Positions 15,848 to 24,222 of a DNA stretch of 64,000 nt are shown in pieces. The notes beneath the pieces are model-generated. The model was not told the origin of the DNA. It did no database searches and was given only the letters and a program-made list of their open reading frames with translations. The stretch spans positions 29,093 through 93,092 of the forward strand of contig CADCHY010000005.1 in NCBI GenBank assembly GCA_902801365.1. Reading direction: 5' to 3'. Each line of letters starts with the position of its first letter. The stretch's first letter is position 1. This stretch comes from an uncultured Succiniclasticum sp. Its GTDB lineage: Bacteria > Bacillota > Negativicutes > Acidaminococcales > Acidaminococcaceae. A program made the position numbers and the translations under genes.

Positions 15848-17239
15848 ATGGCAATCCTCGGCGCAGTACAGGTCCCCCACCCGCCCCTTATCCTTCCCGA
15901 AGTAGGTCACGGGGAAGAAAAACGCATCCAGTCCACTATCGACGCATTTGAAGCGGCCGCAAAATTCATAGCAGATCTGCAGCCGGACACGGTTATCATT
16001 TCCAGCCCCCATTCCATTTTGTACTCCGATTACTTCCATATTTCGCCGGGTGCATCCGCAAAAGGAACCATGGCCCAGTTTGGCGCGCCCCAGGTCAAGT
16101 TTACGGTAGCATATGACGAAGAACTGGTCCGCGCGGTTGATGCCGCAGCAACACAGGCTGGCATCCCCGCCGGCACTTTGGGCAACCGGCAGCCGGAGCT
16201 GGATCACGGAACCATGGTGCCCCTGTATTTTCTCGCTAAATACTGCAAAACCTGCAAAATCGTAAGGCTGGCCCTCTCCGGTTTTTCCCTTAAAGAGCAT
16301 TACCGGGTTGGTATGCTCATTGCGGAAACGGCGGAAAAACTGGGACGGAAGATTGCCTGGATCGCCAGCGGCGACCTGTCCCACAAGCTTACCAAAAACG
16401 GGCCTTACGGTTTTAACGCCGCAGGCCCTGAATACGATAAAAAGATTATGGATGTGATGGGGAGCGGAAACTTTGCCGAACTGTTTTCCTTTGAAGATAC
16501 GTTTCTGGAAGAAGCCGCCGAATGCGGTCACCGCTCTTTCGTATTGATGGCCGGCGCTCTGGACGGGCTGGCAGTAAAAGCAGAAAAACTGAGTTACGAA
16601 GGACCCTTTGGCGTAGGCTACGGTGTCACCCTGTTCACTCCGACCGGCACAGATGAAAGCCGTCACTTCCTGAGCGCCTACGACACCATCCGGGGCAGGA
16701 TGAAAGCAGAACGGCTGGCCAAAGAAGACGACTATGTGAAGCTGGCAAGGGAAGTCATCGAGCATTACGTGAAAAGCAAGGGCGGCTACCTGCGTTCCCC
16801 GCAGCATATTATCCCTGAGATGACGGCGCAGAAGGCCGGCGTGTTCGTTTCGTTAAAGATCCGCGGCGCGTTGCGGGGCTGCATCGGAACTATCGGCCCC
16901 ATGTATGACAACGTAGCGGAAGAGATACGGCACAATGCCATTTCCGCCTGCAGCCGCGATCCCCGTTTCACCCCGGTTCTGCCCGATGAACTGGAAGAAC
17001 TGGAATACAGCGTGGACGTGCTGGGACCCATGGAACCCATCAGCTCACCGGCCCAATTAGATGTAAAACGTTACGGCGTGCTGGTGACCAAAGGCAGCCG
17101 CAGCGGTCTGCTGCTTCCCAACCTGCCCGGTGTGGACACCATTGAACAGCAGGTCGATATCGCCAAACAGAAAGCCGGCATCCGGCCGGAAGAAAGCGGA
17201 TGTGAACTGAAGCGGTTTGAAGTGATACGGCATTTCTAA
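15848..17239 (+). CDS. AmmeMemoRadiSam system proteins B and A fused (Memo-like plus AMMECR1 domains)
   Basis: The 463-residue protein joins two domains. Residues 1-265 are a Memo-like domain of the class III extradiol dioxygenase fold, with possible metal ligands in HPP (11-13), SSPHS (52-56), ELDHGTMVPL (117-126) and GDLSHK (175-180). Residues about 295-463 are an AMMECR1 domain with RGCIGTI (343-349) and DPRFTPV (371-377). The radical SAM partner follows 84 nt downstream, so all three parts of the system are present in two genes. Its reaction is not established to my knowledge. AAGGAG supports the ATG at 15848 over an ATG seven codons earlier. A TATAAT at 15710-15715 may be the -10 box. 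Confidence 0.9.
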   Translation: MAILGAVQVPHPPLILPEVGHGEEKRIQSTIDAFEAAAKFIADLQPDTVIISSPHSILYSDYFHISPGASAKGTMAQFGAPQVKFTVAYDEELVRAVDAAATQAGIPAGTLGNRQPELDHGTMVPLYFLAKYCKTCKIVRLALSGFSLKEHYRVGMLIAETAEKLGRKIAWIASGDLSHKLTKNGPYGFNAAGPEYDKKIMDVMGSGNFAELFSFEDTFLEEAAECGHRSFVLMAGALDGLAVKAEKLSYEGPFGVGYGVTLFTPTGTDESRHFLSAYDTIRGRMKAERLAKEDDYVKLAREVIEHYVKSKGGYLRSPQHIIPEMTAQKAGVFVSLKIRGALRGCIGTIGPMYDNVAEEIRHNAISACSRDPRFTPVLPDELEELEYSVDVLGPMEPISSPAQLDVKRYGVLVTKGSRSGLLLPNLPGVDTIEQQVDIAKQKAGIRPEESGCELKRFEVIRHF

Positions 17240-17323
17240 ATCTTTATAAAGCAGAGAACCGTCCTGCAGGTACCGCCTTCACATTGTAACTTTCACCAGT
17301 TTTACTTGCAAGGAGTAACGATC

Positions 17324-18151
17324 ATGTCATACACCTGTCCCTACTGTCACCATCATTGCACTCTGCAGGAAGGGAAGACCGGTTTCTGCCGCGTCCGCAC
17401 GCTGCAGGACGGAAAAAATGTCTGCGGCAACTACGGTTTCCTGACTTCGCTGGCGCTGGATCCGATTGAAAAGAAACCGCTGCACCGGTTTTTTCCTGGT
17501 ACGACGATTTTGTCTTTGGGCAGTTACGGCTGCAATCTTCGCTGTCCGTTCTGTCAGAATTTTTCCATTTCCCAATACGGACGGGATGCCTTCCAGCCTG
17601 TGATCGCCAGGCCAGAACAACTTGCTGCCAAAGCGCTGGAACTGAAAAACCGGAACAACATCGGCGTTGCCTTTACCTACAATGAGCCGCTGTTAAGCTG
17701 GGAGTTTATCCGTGACACCGGTGAACTTGTACATAACAACGGGCAGAAAAACGTAGTGGTCACCAACGGGAATTTTTCTGTGGAAATCGCCAAAAACCTG
17801 GCAGGCATCGTGGACGCGTACAACATTGACCTGAAAGGCTTTACCCCGGAATGGTACAAAAGACTGGGCGGCAACCTGGAAATGGTAAAAGCCTTTATTT
17901 CGGAAGCATGCAAAACGGCCCATGTGGAACTGACAACGCTGATCGTACCCAAAGAGAATGACAGCCCGGAAGAAATGGAAACGATTGCCCAGTGGATTGC
18001 CGGACTGTCGCCGGACATTCCGTTGCATGTGAGCAAGTTCTTTCCCCGCTGGAACATGGTAGACAGAAACGAAACGCCTGCCGCCCGGGTGTACCGGCTG
18101 GCAGACGCAGCGCGGAAATATTTGAAATACGTTTATACAGGGAATTGTTGA
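17324..18151 (+). CDS. amrS: AmmeMemoRadiSam system radical SAM enzyme
   Basis: The 275-residue protein has the radical SAM cluster motif Cys70-x3-Cys74-x2-Cys77 (GCNLRCPFCQNF) and an N-terminal Cys-rich segment CPYCHHHC with Cys22 nearby, which could bind metal. It matches the AmrS family, related to pyruvate formate-lyase activating enzymes. The family is named from its genomic link with Memo and AMMECR1 proteins, which here are fused in the gene just upstream. The start at 17324 follows AAGGAG. The substrate is unknown; a modification of a protein or small molecule is plausible. The palindromic element at 18184-18231 follows and can act as a terminator. Confidence 0.9.
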   Translation: MSYTCPYCHHHCTLQEGKTGFCRVRTLQDGKNVCGNYGFLTSLALDPIEKKPLHRFFPGTTILSLGSYGCNLRCPFCQNFSISQYGRDAFQPVIARPEQLAAKALELKNRNNIGVAFTYNEPLLSWEFIRDTGELVHNNGQKNVVVTNGNFSVEIAKNLAGIVDAYNIDLKGFTPEWYKRLGGNLEMVKAFISEACKTAHVELTTLIVPKENDSPEEMETIAQWIAGLSPDIPLHVSKFFPRWNMVDRNETPAARVYRLADAARKYLKYVYTGNC

Positions 18152-18183
18152 AATATTACCTTAAATTAAATAGTGAAGAAAAT

Positions 18184-18231
18184 GAAAAGACCTGAGCAAA
18201 ACATTGGGAACCGTTTTGCTCAGGTCCTTTC
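18184..18231. repeat. Dispersed palindromic element, copy 3, acting as bidirectional terminator
   Basis: GACCTGAGCAAAAC (18189-18202) pairs perfectly with GTTTTGCTCAGGTC (18213-18226), flanked by AAAA on one side and CTTTCTTT on the other. It lies between convergent amrS and fbp. Its left arm and loop (GAGCAAAACATTGGGAA) match the copies at 10485-10548 and 24050-24209. Confidence 0.75.
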
Positions 18232-18240
18232 TTTAACACC

Positions 18241-20145
18241 TTATCTTTTCTCCATAATCTTTCCGTCTCTGTACGCCTTCAGCAGATCCGTCAGATCCGA
18301 AATCTGCTGTTTTAAATTCTGGCCGTTATCCGTATCGCCGATCATCACCCGCTTGGGTTCCATTTCCACCTGGGTGGTGACGGAGTCGATGTCCGCGTTG
18401 GTAGTGAGCACATGTTCAATATCCTGGAAGGGATAATGGGCTTTGATACGGATGCCGTGGGAATTGAAAATCAGCGTATAACCCGCGATGCCGGTGGATT
18501 TCTGGTAGGCCTTGCAGAAGCCGCCGTCAATGCAGATTTCCTTGCCGCCGGCCCGCACCGGCGTATCGCCCTTGGCCACCTTAACAGGTGTGTGGCCGTT
18601 AATGATGTGGGACTGGGGAGAGTCCAGACCGAATTCATGGAGCACCTTTTCGCAGATTTCCTTCTTCCGGTGCAGCTTGTAGTAAGGATCCTGTGGCTCC
18701 GGCCAGGTGCTTTCGTCGTCGATATAGCTGCGTTCAAAGGTCTTGATGGTACGCCCGGTCACCGGGGAATCAGGATGGATCCACATAAACCAGAAGAAAT
18801 CCTGGTCTTCCAGCTTACGCCGACGGTAGCAGACGCGGCACAGGTGATCCACCCAGTCCATATAGGCACGGCCTTTCAGAGTTTTGCCCCACAGGGTAAC
18901 GTCCCGGAAATTGCCTTCCTCGTCCATGGGCAGACCGCCATGGAACATCAGATTACCGTTCATAACCTTGTACAGTGACCCGTGGCTGAAAAAGAAATCC
19001 ATATGCCGCTGCAGGGCTTCGCTGTTCATGAAATCCCACTGCCAGTCTTCAATAATCTTCTCTTCTTCCGGGGAATACTCATAGGGATGCTCCGGATCAT
19101 AGGTGGGAAAGTCCGTAGTATTCATTTCATACTGCGTGCCGTCCGGCAGCGTGGCAATGCCTTTCACCGGATCGATCTTGTCGAAGAGCAGCCGGTCTTC
19201 CATTTTATATTCCGGATGGCGGAGCATGGCCTGGCCTTCCGCTTTGAACAGCATCACGTTGATCGCTTTCACAAGCGCGTTCTTGCTTTCGTCCTTACGG
19301 TAATTATCTGCGGAAAAGACCACAAAATCCCGCATACTGATTCCGTAACCGTTTTCCAGAATCTCCCAGTTATTATACCGGACATTGTTACGGATGACGT
19401 TGATAATACAGGGGATGCTGCCGGCCGCTGCCCCCATCCACAGCACATCGTGGTTGCCCCACTGCACGTCCACGGAGTGATGTACCATCAGCCGGTCCAT
19501 AATTTTATGGGCATAGGGACCGCGGTCATAGATATCGCCTACGATATGCAGATGATCCACCGCCAGCCGTTTAATCAGATAGGTCAGCGCATAAACGAAA
19601 GGACGGAAGCTGCCGGTTTCCCAAATCGTATCCAAAATCTTGGCATGGTACACGTACCGGTTCTGATCTTCATCCGGCAGCGCGTGCAGCAATTCGTCCA
19701 GCACATAACGGAAGCCTTCCGGCATAGCCTTACGCACCTTGGACCGGGTGTATTTGGAAGACAGCAGGCGGGCCAGCCGCAACAGACGGCGCAGGGTCAT
19801 TTTCGCCCAGGTTTCCGTTATCGGATTGTCTTTGTCCATCATGTCCAGTTTTTCTTTGGGGTAATAGATCAGGGTACAGAGGTTTTTGCGGTCCCGGTCA
19901 TTCATGGTTTCGGTGAACAGCATATCCACTTTTTCCCGGATGACACCGGAACTGTTGTTTAAAATGTGATAAAAGGCTTCGTATTCCCCGTGCAGGTCGC
20001 TCATGAAATGCTCCGTGCCTTTGGGCAGGTTGATGATGGCCTGCAGGTTAATGATTTCCGTGATTGTCGCCTCCTGGGTGGGAAACTCCCGCGCCAGCAG
20101 TTCCAGATATTTTCTGTGTTCCTCTGTCTGGTTCTTCCTTTCCAT
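18241..20145 (-). CDS. fbp: Fructose-1,6-bisphosphatase, class III
   Basis: The 634-residue protein is a class III FBPase, the gluconeogenic enzyme of many Firmicutes that removes the C1 phosphate from fructose 1,6-bisphosphate. It carries calcineurin-type metal motifs: SDLHGEYEAF (49-58), GDIYDRGPYAHKIMDRL and WGNHDVLWMGA, with a late INGHTPVK. Length fits the family (about 640-670). ATG at 20145 is chosen behind GGTGGGG; a GTG five codons upstream lacks a ribosome site. Its leader contains a hairpin at 20187-20221. It is the metabolic opposite of pfkA at 59650-60753. Confidence 0.95.
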   Translation of the reverse strand: MERKNQTEEHRKYLELLAREFPTQEATITEIINLQAIINLPKGTEHFMSDLHGEYEAFYHILNNSSGVIREKVDMLFTETMNDRDRKNLCTLIYYPKEKLDMMDKDNPITETWAKMTLRRLLRLARLLSSKYTRSKVRKAMPEGFRYVLDELLHALPDEDQNRYVYHAKILDTIWETGSFRPFVYALTYLIKRLAVDHLHIVGDIYDRGPYAHKIMDRLMVHHSVDVQWGNHDVLWMGAAAGSIPCIINVIRNNVRYNNWEILENGYGISMRDFVVFSADNYRKDESKNALVKAINVMLFKAEGQAMLRHPEYKMEDRLLFDKIDPVKGIATLPDGTQYEMNTTDFPTYDPEHPYEYSPEEEKIIEDWQWDFMNSEALQRHMDFFFSHGSLYKVMNGNLMFHGGLPMDEEGNFRDVTLWGKTLKGRAYMDWVDHLCRVCYRRRKLEDQDFFWFMWIHPDSPVTGRTIKTFERSYIDDESTWPEPQDPYYKLHRKKEICEKVLHEFGLDSPQSHIINGHTPVKVAKGDTPVRAGGKEICIDGGFCKAYQKSTGIAGYTLIFNSHGIRIKAHYPFQDIEHVLTTNADIDSVTTQVEMEPKRVMIGDTDNGQNLKQQISDLTDLLKAYRDGKIMEKR

Positions 20146-20186
20146 AATACTTCGCCCCACCTTTCACTAAATGTTCCGCCCCTTCT

Positions 20187-20221
20187 CCGGCGTCTTCAGG
20201 AACATCATATCGTTACGCCGG
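20187..20221 (-). promoter_or_regulatory. Hairpin in the fbp leader
   Basis: CCGGCGT (20187-20193) pairs with ACGCCGG (20215-20221), leaving a 21-nt loop, about 40 nt upstream of the fbp start codon. A TATAAT-rich AT stretch further upstream (about 20260-20285) probably holds the promoter. The role of the hairpin is unknown. Confidence 0.4.
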
Positions 20222-20382
20222 CAGCACCTACGGAGCAAGATAAATTGAGTACAACGTAATTTTTATTTTATTATATATATTATACATTAAATCTTGTTAT
20301 TTGTGCTACATATTTTTACGATTTTCAATGAAAAAGAGAGTCTGCTTACAACAGTAACAGGTATTAAAACCCATGGAAAAAC

Positions 20383-20417
20383 AAAAACCGGACGCATTCA
20401 TCATGCGTCCGGTTTTT
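20383..20417. terminator. Terminator after the small secreted protein gene
   Basis: AAAAACCGGACGCAT (20383-20397) pairs with ATGCGTCCGGTTTTT (20403-20417); on the minus strand the stem is followed by GTTTTTCC. It ends the gene at 20426-20863. Confidence 0.88.
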
Positions 20418-20425
20418 ATTGTGAA

Positions 20426-20863
20426 CTACTTATTTTCATTACCGAAGGTTTCAACCCGTTTCGCCAGACGGTCCAGCACCGTTCCCTGTCTGATAGGCTG
20501 CGGGTTATATTTCAGCTTGTCATACGATTTGACTGTGTTCAGATTTTCGTCCTGCACCGCGCCCTTTTCCATATAAGCAGTATAATCGTCATAATTAATT
20601 CCGTATCTGACAAACACATAGTGCATACCCTTGCCCAGCGCGTCATCTACCCAGGTGTACGTGCACACCCAAACCTTCTTCTCATTCTTACCGGGAACTT
20701 TTTCTATGGTAGTATAATCAAAAAAAGTACCCTGATAGTCCGTAGAACTGAGCCATAGCCATTTACTCTGATCCAGTTTGCAATAATTAGAAACCGGTTC
20801 CGCGCTGCACACGGATGTAAACAACGCAACCAGCAACGCACACAGAACAAATATCTTTTTCAT
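20426..20863 (-). CDS. Small secreted protein of unknown function
   Basis: The 145-residue protein has a clear signal peptide (MKKIFVLCALLVALFTSVCS, likely cut after Ala21) and a mature part rich in Tyr, Asp and Lys with no recognised domain. It resembles short exported proteins common in Negativicutes that are read as one beta-rich domain, but I cannot name a family. ATG at 20863 was chosen because GGAGG lies seven bases upstream; the ATG six bases earlier would overlap that site. It has its own terminator and lies downstream of the MFS gene on the same strand. Confidence 0.75.
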   Translation of the reverse strand: MKKIFVLCALLVALFTSVCSAEPVSNYCKLDQSKWLWLSSTDYQGTFFDYTTIEKVPGKNEKKVWVCTYTWVDDALGKGMHYVFVRYGINYDDYTAYMEKGAVQDENLNTVKSYDKLKYNPQPIRQGTVLDRLAKRVETFGNENK

Positions 20864-20946
20864 TGTCATCCCTCCAGGAGTTTTTAACTTACTGATATAT
20901 TATAACACATCAAGCAAAAAAAGAAATTGTTTTATATCCAATATGC

Positions 20947-22131
20947 TCAGGACTTTGTCCCAATCACCCTGCAGCAAAGACCCGCGCTGGCCAGCAGCAT
21001 GGCCGCAGCCAGGAAAAACAGCACGGGAATACCGAAACGTTCCGCGATAAAGCCTCCGAAAACAGCGCCGGAGCTCATGCCCACAAACTGGAAAGACTGG
21101 TTGATGCCGTACATACGGCCCAGAAATTCCTGGGGCACAAAATCTTTGATCAGATGGTTGACGGAAGGCATCAGCCCCGCCACCGCAATGCCGTGGATAA
21201 AACGTAAAGCGCCTAACTGCCAGGGAGCCGTGACAAAAGCCTGGGGTACGGACACTGCACAGGCCGTCAGCAGCGCACAGAACAAAACTTTCTGGGCGCC
21301 GATTCGGTCAGAAAGAGAGCCTAAACGGGATCCGAACAGAGCGCTTGCAAACCCGGCGCTGGAAAAGACCGCTCCGGAGATCAGGGCAATATGTTCTGAT
21401 TCCGGGACAAGGCCGGCAATATACACCGTAAGGATCGGCTGGATGCACATCAGGGAAAACTGGAAGGTAAAGGTAGTGACAAATACGCCAAACAACGCAG
21501 AAGGCCGCGGCAGGGAGGCAAAGGCTTCCCGGTTGGAAGTCTTCACTGCAGCCGTACCGGCTGCCTTCCGGGTCTCGTGGATTCCCATAATCGCCAGACT
21601 GCTCAGCAGGCAGAGCGACGCCACCACAAAATAGGTGTGGCGGAAGCCCACGGTCTCCGCCAGCCACCCGCCCAGCAGGGGACCGATCAGCGCACCGCTG
21701 ATCTGCCCGGTGAAAAACACGCCTAAAGCCCAGCCTGCCCGGTGGACCGGCGATTCCGAAGACACGAGAGGTATTGCGGTAGCAAGGAATCCGCTAAGAG
21801 CTCCCTGCATTAGGCGCAGCACAACCAGATGATACACATTTTGCGCCATGCCCATGCCGAAATTGATGACGGCCAGCCAGACGACGGCCCGCAGGCACAT
21901 GATTTTCCGCCCATACCGGTCCGAAAGCCTGCCCCAGATAGGCGAAAAGATGGCCAGTGTAACAAAATTCATGGCGAAGATGATACCGGCCCAACGCGCC
22001 ACTTCACCCGGATCTTCCACGCCCAGCGACCGGATATACAGCGGCAGCATGGGAGCCAGCTGGCTCATGCCCAGCGATGTGATAAACGCCGCCAGCGTAC
22101 AGATATAAACGTTACGTTTCCACCGTTCCAT
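20947..22131 (-). CDS. MFS drug/solute exporter (DHA1-like, 12 TM)
   Basis: The 394-residue protein has 12 predicted membrane helices in two halves and MFS motif A (GRLSDRYGRK) in the loop after helix 2, with a weaker copy (GSLSDRIGAQK) in the second half. It is closest in style to proton-driven multidrug or sugar efflux pumps (DHA1 group, TetA-like). The substrate cannot be inferred. A TATAAT lies upstream at about 22190 without a good -35 box. No terminator was seen between it and the small secreted gene 83 nt downstream, so read-through is possible. Confidence 0.85.
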   Translation of the reverse strand: MERWKRNVYICTLAAFITSLGMSQLAPMLPLYIRSLGVEDPGEVARWAGIIFAMNFVTLAIFSPIWGRLSDRYGRKIMCLRAVVWLAVINFGMGMAQNVYHLVVLRLMQGALSGFLATAIPLVSSESPVHRAGWALGVFFTGQISGALIGPLLGGWLAETVGFRHTYFVVASLCLLSSLAIMGIHETRKAAGTAAVKTSNREAFASLPRPSALFGVFVTTFTFQFSLMCIQPILTVYIAGLVPESEHIALISGAVFSSAGFASALFGSRLGSLSDRIGAQKVLFCALLTACAVSVPQAFVTAPWQLGALRFIHGIAVAGLMPSVNHLIKDFVPQEFLGRMYGINQSFQFVGMSSGAVFGGFIAERFGIPVLFFLAAAMLLASAGLCCRVIGTKS

Positions 22132-22236
22132 ACAGCAAGCACTTCCCGAAATCTCATCAATAACAAAAAAGAGTTCCTGTATTTAAATTATATCACTGTG
22201 ACTTTCCTTTGTGTATGCATGATAGCAATACTTATG

Positions 22237-22281
22237 AAAAAACACCGGACGTTCCATCGGAGGAACTGTCCGGTGTTTTTT
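22237..22281. terminator. Bidirectional terminator after the second small secreted gene
   Basis: AAAAAACACCGGAC (22237-22250) pairs with GTCCGGTGTTTTTT (22268-22281). The U-run on the minus strand ends the gene at 22299-22754. Confidence 0.88.
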
Positions 22282-22298
22282 ATTGTCAGTTTTTCAAA

Positions 22299-22754
22299 TC
22301 ATTTTTTTGCAGGCTCGTTTTTCTGCGGTTCAATCGGGGATACCTGGAACGCTACTACCTTTGGCGAACCGTTTTCTTCAACAAACGAAACAAAAATCCT
22401 TGCGAATTTATCCCTGGACACGGTTCCAAAGTACACCAGTTCGTCTACTCCGCTGTAACCTTTTTGCAAATCGTATTGTTTATTCAAGAGAACCAGGTTT
22501 GCATTTTTGATTGTGCCGATCTGTTTCTTCACCCCGTCCTGGACAGTCTTGAAGTTCTCTGCTGTAAGTTTTTCTTTTAATGCCTTGCTAAAGCTTTTGC
22601 TGACCTGCGCATAGGTTGCCTCGCCGCCGGTAAGGGCAGCTACCAAAGCATCCGCAGCTTTTTCCTCAGCGCTAAACCGCCCTGCGGCGCCCGCTGCAAA
22701 GCAGCTTGCACTAATGGATAATGATAACAACAGCATCATTAAAATCTTTTTCAT
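22299..22754 (-). CDS. Small secreted protein, DUF3887-like
   Basis: The 151-residue protein has a signal peptide (MKKILMMLLLSLSISASCFA) and a mature domain of about 125 residues that pairs a helical first half (FSAEEKAADALVAALTGGEATYAQVSKSF) with a beta-rich second half. The pattern recalls DUF3887-type domains, which occur in exported or lipid-attached proteins of unknown role; the match is from memory and tentative. It is a single-gene unit with its own ribosome site (GGAGG) and terminator. Confidence 0.65.
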   Translation of the reverse strand: MKKILMMLLLSLSISASCFAAGAAGRFSAEEKAADALVAALTGGEATYAQVSKSFSKALKEKLTAENFKTVQDGVKKQIGTIKNANLVLLNKQYDLQKGYSGVDELVYFGTVSRDKFARIFVSFVEENGSPKVVAFQVSPIEPQKNEPAKK

Positions 22755-22848
22755 CGTAACAAGTCCTCCAATTTTAAAAATTGTTATTTTAACATGTGCT
22801 TATTCAACAGTATCAGGAGAAAACTGCTTTCTGCACTGTTAAATAAAT

Positions 22849-22925
22849 TGGTGCGCAGAGTGGGGCTCGAACCCACGACCTCCGCCATGTCAAGACGGCA
22901 CTCTAACCAGCTGAGCTATCCGCGC
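22849..22925 (-). tRNA. tRNA-Val (GAC), CCA encoded
   Basis: The 77-nt gene folds into a full cloverleaf: acceptor GCGCGGA/TCTGCGC, D-arm GCTC..GAGT, anticodon loop TTGACAT with anticodon GAC, and T-arm GTGGG TTCGAGC CCCAC. CCA is encoded at the 3' end. Its promoter overlaps the rpsI terminator (22940-22968). Confidence 0.95.
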
Positions 22926-22939
22926 AATACTATAGTATT

Positions 22940-22968
22940 ATTATACATCAAACAAAAAATCCCTGCAA
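22940..22968 (-). promoter_or_regulatory. tRNA-Val promoter whose -35 box lies inside the rpsI terminator
   Basis: On the minus strand TTGCAG (22963-22968), a 17-nt spacer and TATAAT (22940-22945) predict a start about eight bases before the tRNA. The -35 box is the 3' half of the rpsI terminator stem. Confidence 0.65.
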
Positions 22969-22984
22969 CCTTTTGATTGCAGGG
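22951..22984 (-). terminator. Terminator after rpsI
   Basis: On the minus strand CCCTGCAA (22977-22984) pairs with TTGCAGGG (22961-22968), followed by ATTTTTTG. Confidence 0.88.
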
Positions 22985-23007
22985 AAAATTTTTGTAAATC
23001 GCAGCAA

Positions 23008-23400
23008 TTAACGCTTGCTGTACTGGGAAGCCTTGCGGGCTTTTTTCAGGCCGTATTTGCGACGTTCCTTTTCGCGGGGGTCGCGGGTCATCAGGCCTGC
23101 TTTTTTCAGTGCCGGACGATATTCTTCGTCAACCTTGCACAGAGCACGGCTGATGCCGTGACGGATAGCACCGGCCTGGCCGGAGATACCGCCGCCGATT
23201 ACGTTAACAAGAATGTCGTATTTATCTTTGGTCTCGGTCAGTTCCAGAGGCTGGTTTACGATCAGCTTCAGGGTTTCCAGACCAAAATAATCGTTCATTT
23301 CGCGGCCGTTAATGACCACTTTGCCTTCACCCGGTACCAGGCGGACACGGGCAACGGAAGATTTGCGACGACCAGTCGCGCTGTATACTACTTCTGCCAT
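23008..23400 (-). CDS. rpsI: 30S ribosomal protein S9 (uS9)
   Basis: The 130-residue protein is full-length S9. It starts with [19 protein letters not shown] and ends with the basic tail [12 protein letters not shown], whose last residues reach the P-site tRNA on the ribosome. It follows rplM by 19 nt in the usual L13-S9 pair and is followed by a terminator and tRNA-Val. Confidence 0.98.
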   Translation of the reverse strand: MAEVVYSATGRRKSSVARVRLVPGEGKVVINGREMNDYFGLETLKLIVNQPLELTETKDKYDILVNVIGGGISGQAGAIRHGISRALCKVDEEYRPALKKAGLMTRDPREKERRKYGLKKARKASQYSKR

Positions 23401-23419
23401 GATGTTTTCCTCCTCCTGA

Positions 23420-23857
23420 TTACCGTACGTTGATTTCTAATACTTCGGGCTGCTGCGCTGCATGGGGATGTTCCGGACCAGCGTATACGTGCAGTTTCTT
23501 GTAAATCTGGTCGCCCAGACGGTTTTTCGGAATCATGCCGCGTACTGCGATTTCAACCATGCGGACCGGATTATTGGCCAGCATGTCTTTTGCCAGTACA
23601 AAACGGTCGCCGCCCAGATAACCGGTATGATGGAAGTAGGTCTTCTGGGTCAGTTTTTTTCCGGTCAGCACTACTTTGTCAGCGTTTACGATGATTACAT
23701 TGTCGCCGGTATCCATATGCGGGGTAAAGGTCGGTTTGTGTTTACCGCGCAGGACTTTGGCAACTTCCGCGGCCAGACGGCCCAGCGTTTTATCAGTGGC
23801 GTCCACCACGAACCATTTCCGTTCGATGTTGGACGGGTTTGCCATGAAAGATTTCAT
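23420..23857 (-). CDS. rplM: 50S ribosomal protein L13 (uL13)
   Basis: The 145-residue protein is full-length L13, an early-assembly large subunit protein. The start [20 protein letters not shown] is typical, as is the block [21 protein letters not shown]. It begins a two-gene unit with rpsI, driven by the promoter at 23988-24016 through a leader of about 125 nt. Confidence 0.98.
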   Translation of the reverse strand: MKSFMANPSNIERKWFVVDATDKTLGRLAAEVAKVLRGKHKPTFTPHMDTGDNVIIVNADKVVLTGKKLTQKTYFHHTGYLGGDRFVLAKDMLANNPVRMVEIAVRGMIPKNRLGDQIYKKLHVYAGPEHPHAAQQPEVLEINVR

Positions 23858-23981
23858 TTCAATATCCCTCCCAGGATTATTTCTTGAAGTATTTACATAA
23901 TAATGAAAAAACGTGAATGTGATGATGAGTCATTGCATTCCCTGCATCGGGGCTAATCGAATTCGGGACGCAAAATCACGT
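23858..23981 (-). promoter_or_regulatory. 5' leader of rplM-rpsI
   Basis: About 124 nt separate the predicted start from rplM. L13 leaders are autoregulatory in some Firmicutes, but I could not match the known L13 leader motif here. With the promoter and the palindromic element it fills the 365-nt gap between truA and rplM. Confidence 0.35.
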
Positions 23982-23987
23982 AAATAT

Positions 23988-24016
23988 ATTTTAATCACTT
24001 TTGATGTGTTTGTCAA
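23988..24016 (-). promoter_or_regulatory. Promoter of rplM-rpsI
   Basis: On the minus strand TTGACA (24011-24016), a 17-nt spacer and TAAAAT (23988-23993). Confidence 0.75.
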
Positions 24017-24049
24017 CAGGATAGAGAGTATTTTTATAAAAATTTTAAA

Positions 24050-24209
24050 GGAAAAAACATCGCAAAAACGTTCACGATTGCTATTTCATGAATTCATGTG
24101 TCTGTGGCTTCGAAACTCGGGCTTCGCCCTCAGACAATCTCGCCACGACGGCACATTTCATTTCATGAAATGACGCAATCGTTCTCTATGTTTTGCTCAT
24201 GTCTTTTCC
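24050..24209. repeat. Dispersed palindromic element, copy 2 (160 bp nested inverted repeat)
   Basis: The outer arms GGAAAAAACATCGCAAAA (24050-24067) and TTTTGCTCATGTCTTTTCC (24191-24209) are near complements. Inside, ACGATTGC (24074-24081) pairs with GCAATCGT (24175-24182), ATTTCATGAA-type blocks pair next, then GTGGC with GCCAC and GGGC with GCCC around the centre. The whole 160 bp can fold as one long hairpin. The right arm matches copies at 10485-10548 and 18184-18231. It lies just after truA and could act as its terminator. No ORF is inside. Confidence 0.7.
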
Positions 24210-24222
24210 TTTTCAATTTTAA

